Shown piece after piece: positions 62,456 to 64,000 of a stretch of 64,000 nt of DNA (its first letter is position 1; each line of letters begins with the position of its first letter). The stretch comes from CAZSLO01 sp964608025 (lineage in GTDB: Bacteria > Chloroflexota > Dehalococcoidia > Lucifugimonadales > CAJWER01): positions 1-64,000 of the forward strand of contig CAZSLO010000023.1 of the NCBI GenBank assembly GCA_964608025.1, given 5' to 3'. The translations under genes were made by a program, and so were the position numbers. The notes beneath the pieces were generated by a model. That model searched no databases and was not told where the DNA came from. It was given only the letters and a program-made list of their open reading frames with translations.

Positions 62456-64000
62456 ATGGTCCCCGAAATCACTGGTGCAATAAGCTCTGAAGATGTGCGG
62501 CATTCTGGCGGCATGGGAACTGACCGTGAGTCTTGTTTGGTCTGCAACGCTGATCTAATTGGGTCAGAATTCTTTTCCCGTAATCGGATTTGTCCCGTCT
62601 GCAAGTTCCATTACAGCCTAAATGCCCGGGAACGGATCGACTCTTTAGCCGATCCCGGTTCCTTTCGAGAGACGAACAGTAGGATATCTTCTTTAGATCC
62701 CCTCTCGTTTTCTTCCCGAACATCTTATAGGCAGAGAATTGCTAATGACCAGCGCCGAACTGGCCTTACAGAGGCCTTGGTGACTGGAACTTGTTTGATC
62801 GGTGGGAGCCCGGCAATTCTAGCGGTTTTGGACTTTGGTTTCATGGGTGGCAGTATGGGTAGCGTAGTCGGTGAAAAAGTGGCACTGGCCATGGAGAATG
62901 CGGCTAAGCGAAAAATGCCAGTCGTGGTCGTTGTCACGAGCGGAGGTGCTCGGGTTCAAGAAGGTATTTTATCCCTAATGCAAATGGCCAAAACAGTAAT
63001 TGCAACGAGTAGCTTAGAAGCAAAAGGCCTGCCGCTTATTTCTGTCCTAGCCAATCCCGCAACGGGCCAAGCTTATGCAAGTTTTGCCAATTTAGCTGAC
63101 ATCATATTGGCTGAACCAGGAGCTATAGTTGGGCTTGCCCCCATGACATCCATAAGGGATTCCAGCGCCAAACCCCTCCCTTACGGAGCACATACTAGTG
63201 ACTCACATCTGTCACATGGGATGGTCGATGATGTTGTACACCGGACTGAATTAAGAGACCGTATAGCGATTTTACTCGATCTTCTAGGGCCACGGTATAG
63301 ACTCAAAGCTCAAAAGAAAGCGGTTGTAAAGGATTACCCTGAGCCGAGGGCGACCGCATGGGATGTGGTCAAGCTAGCACGCCACCCTGACCGCCCTACT
63401 TCAGGTGATTACATTAGCAGAATAGTATCTAGTTTTGTAGAACTCCATGGTGATCGGGTATTCGGAGATGATAAATCAATCATCTGTGGCTTTGGGCATC
63501 TGGGCGGACAAACGGTAGCGATTATAGGACAGGAGCGTGGAGGTGAAGATGAAGGATCTGGTCGCCATGGAGGCCGCACATACCCCGAGGGATTTAGGAA
63601 GGCTAAAAGGATTGCAGAACTAGCTGAGAAGTTCGATCTCCCATTAATAACCTTAATTGACACACCCGGCCCACACCTGTCTTTAGATGCAGAAGAGCGG
63701 GGTCTAGGTAATACCATTGCTACTATGATGGCGGCAATGGGACGACTTACGGTGCCATCTATTGCAGTTATTATTGGTGAGGGTGGCAGCGAAGGTGCGC
63801 TATCTTTGGCCCTGACAAATCGTGTTTTGATGTTAGAGAATGCTATTTATTCGGTGATTTCTCCTGAAGAGGCCGCGGATCTTATTTATCAAGATCAAGG
63901 AAAAGCCGAACAGGTAGCCGAATCGTTGAGACTTACTGCCAAGGATTGCTGGGAACTCGGTATCGTTGATCGCGTTGTGCAGGAATCTCGGGATGGTGCT
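62456..64000 (+). CDS. accDA: Fused acetyl-CoA carboxylase carboxyltransferase beta-alpha (AccD-AccA), partial
   Basis: 515 residues are read before the window ends; the 3' end is missing. The N-terminal AccD part has the zinc ribbon Cys27, Cys30, Cys46, Cys49. From about residue 301 AccA motifs follow: AWDVVKLARHPDRP, DYISRIVSSFVELHGDR, and GEGGSEGALSLALTNRVLMLENAIYSVISPEEAA. The frame is continuous across both domains, so beta and alpha subunits are one polypeptide. Normally these are separate genes. It transfers carboxyl from biotin to acetyl-CoA, feeding malonyl-CoA to FabD. A strong GGAGG lies nine or ten bases before the ATG. Confidence 0.93.
   Translation, partial: MVPEITGAISSEDVRHSGGMGTDRESCLVCNADLIGSEFFSRNRICPVCKFHYSLNARERIDSLADPGSFRETNSRISSLDPLSFSSRTSYRQRIANDQRRTGLTEALVTGTCLIGGSPAILAVLDFGFMGGSMGSVVGEKVALAMENAAKRKMPVVVVVTSGGARVQEGILSLMQMAKTVIATSSLEAKGLPLISVLANPATGQAYASFANLADIILAEPGAIVGLAPMTSIRDSSAKPLPYGAHTSDSHLSHGMVDDVVHRTELRDRIAILLDLLGPRYRLKAQKKAVVKDYPEPRATAWDVVKLARHPDRPTSGDYISRIVSSFVELHGDRVFGDDKSIICGFGHLGGQTVAIIGQERGGEDEGSGRHGGRTYPEGFRKAKRIAELAEKFDLPLITLIDTPGPHLSLDAEERGLGNTIATMMAAMGRLTVPSIAVIIGEGGSEGALSLALTNRVLMLENAIYSVISPEEAADLIYQDQGKAEQVAESLRLTAKDCWELGIVDRVVQESRDGA

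Noticed and set aside
1..64000. CRISPR arrays, insertion sequences, prophage or integron elements
   Set aside because: No array of regular repeats, no transposase or integrase and no phage structural gene was seen; the tRNA cluster has no attached integrase.

Overview
The window looks like ordinary chromosome from a free-living bacterium. There are no insertion sequences, phage genes or CRISPR arrays. My best guess is a marine Chloroflexota of the SAR202/Dehalococcoidia type. That guess is an inference from the mix of paralogues: FMN-dependent hydroxyacid oxidase, enolase-superfamily dehydratases, F420-type luciferase-like oxidoreductase, HpcH/HpaI aldolases, fused AccD-AccA, split methylmalonyl-CoA mutase. 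It is not a phylogenetic result. Base composition is near balanced and TTG start codons are unusually common.

Layout. 99-473: a promoter and three tRNA genes (CAU anticodon, Val-CAC, Leu-CAG). 695-9680: a catabolic block of ketopantoate reductase-like, HpcH/HpaI aldolase, FMN hydroxyacid oxidase, D-2-hydroxyacid dehydrogenase, galactonate dehydratase-like enolase, FAD flavoprotein, F420-type oxidoreductase and zinc/quinone oxidoreductase genes. 9722-11177: peroxiredoxin and aldo/keto reductase. 11298-14426 (minus): the tightly overlapping operon obg-nadD-pyrE-histidine phosphatase. 14427-14715: a probable replication origin. 14716-16095: dnaA. 16490-17563: a glycerol-1-phosphate dehydrogenase-like gene. 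17776-25212 (minus): the pyrimidine operon pyrR-pyrB-pyrC-carA-(43-aa HAD-motif ORF)-carB, preceded by a complete PyrR attenuator with its promoter. 25464-32620: Nudix, GNAT, aldehyde dehydrogenase, gamma-glutamyltransferase, an SDR lacking the usual catalytic Tyr/Lys, a sugar isomerase-like gene and a DapA-family lyase. 33052-34466: IscA-type carrier and YgfZ. 34557-38476 (minus): a fatty-acid operon (unknown gene, two MaoC-type dehydratases, plsX, fabG, fabL). 38628-40362: NHL propeller and a second HpcH/HpaI aldolase. 40593-47620: SbcC and a heterodimeric ABC exporter. 47881-48903: ruvB. 49325-53149: acyl-CoA dehydrogenase, methylmalonyl-CoA epimerase, B12-binding mutase subunit, HAD phosphatase and a second enolase-superfamily enzyme. 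53160-54299: a two-domain cupredoxin lipoprotein. 54555-57051: yceD, rpmF, fabD, nusB, acpP. 57151-end: uracil-DNA glycosylase, RNase J, FtsK and a fused accD-accA cut by the window edge.

Together the genes cover pyrimidine synthesis, type II fatty-acid synthesis and its malonyl-CoA supply, replication and repair (dnaA, ruvB, sbcC, UDG, ftsK), and breakdown of hydroxy- and sugar acids. The strongest non-coding observations are the PyrR attenuator, the oriC-like DnaA-box region beside dnaA, the terminator-like hairpin directly after the yceD-rpmF promoter, and a perfect 14-bp inverted repeat after the ABC exporter. The strongest small-gene observation is the 43-codon HAD-motif ORF coupled between carA and carB. 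I found no clearly novel multi-gene system; the catabolic cassettes of unknown substrate are the likeliest place for undescribed chemistry.
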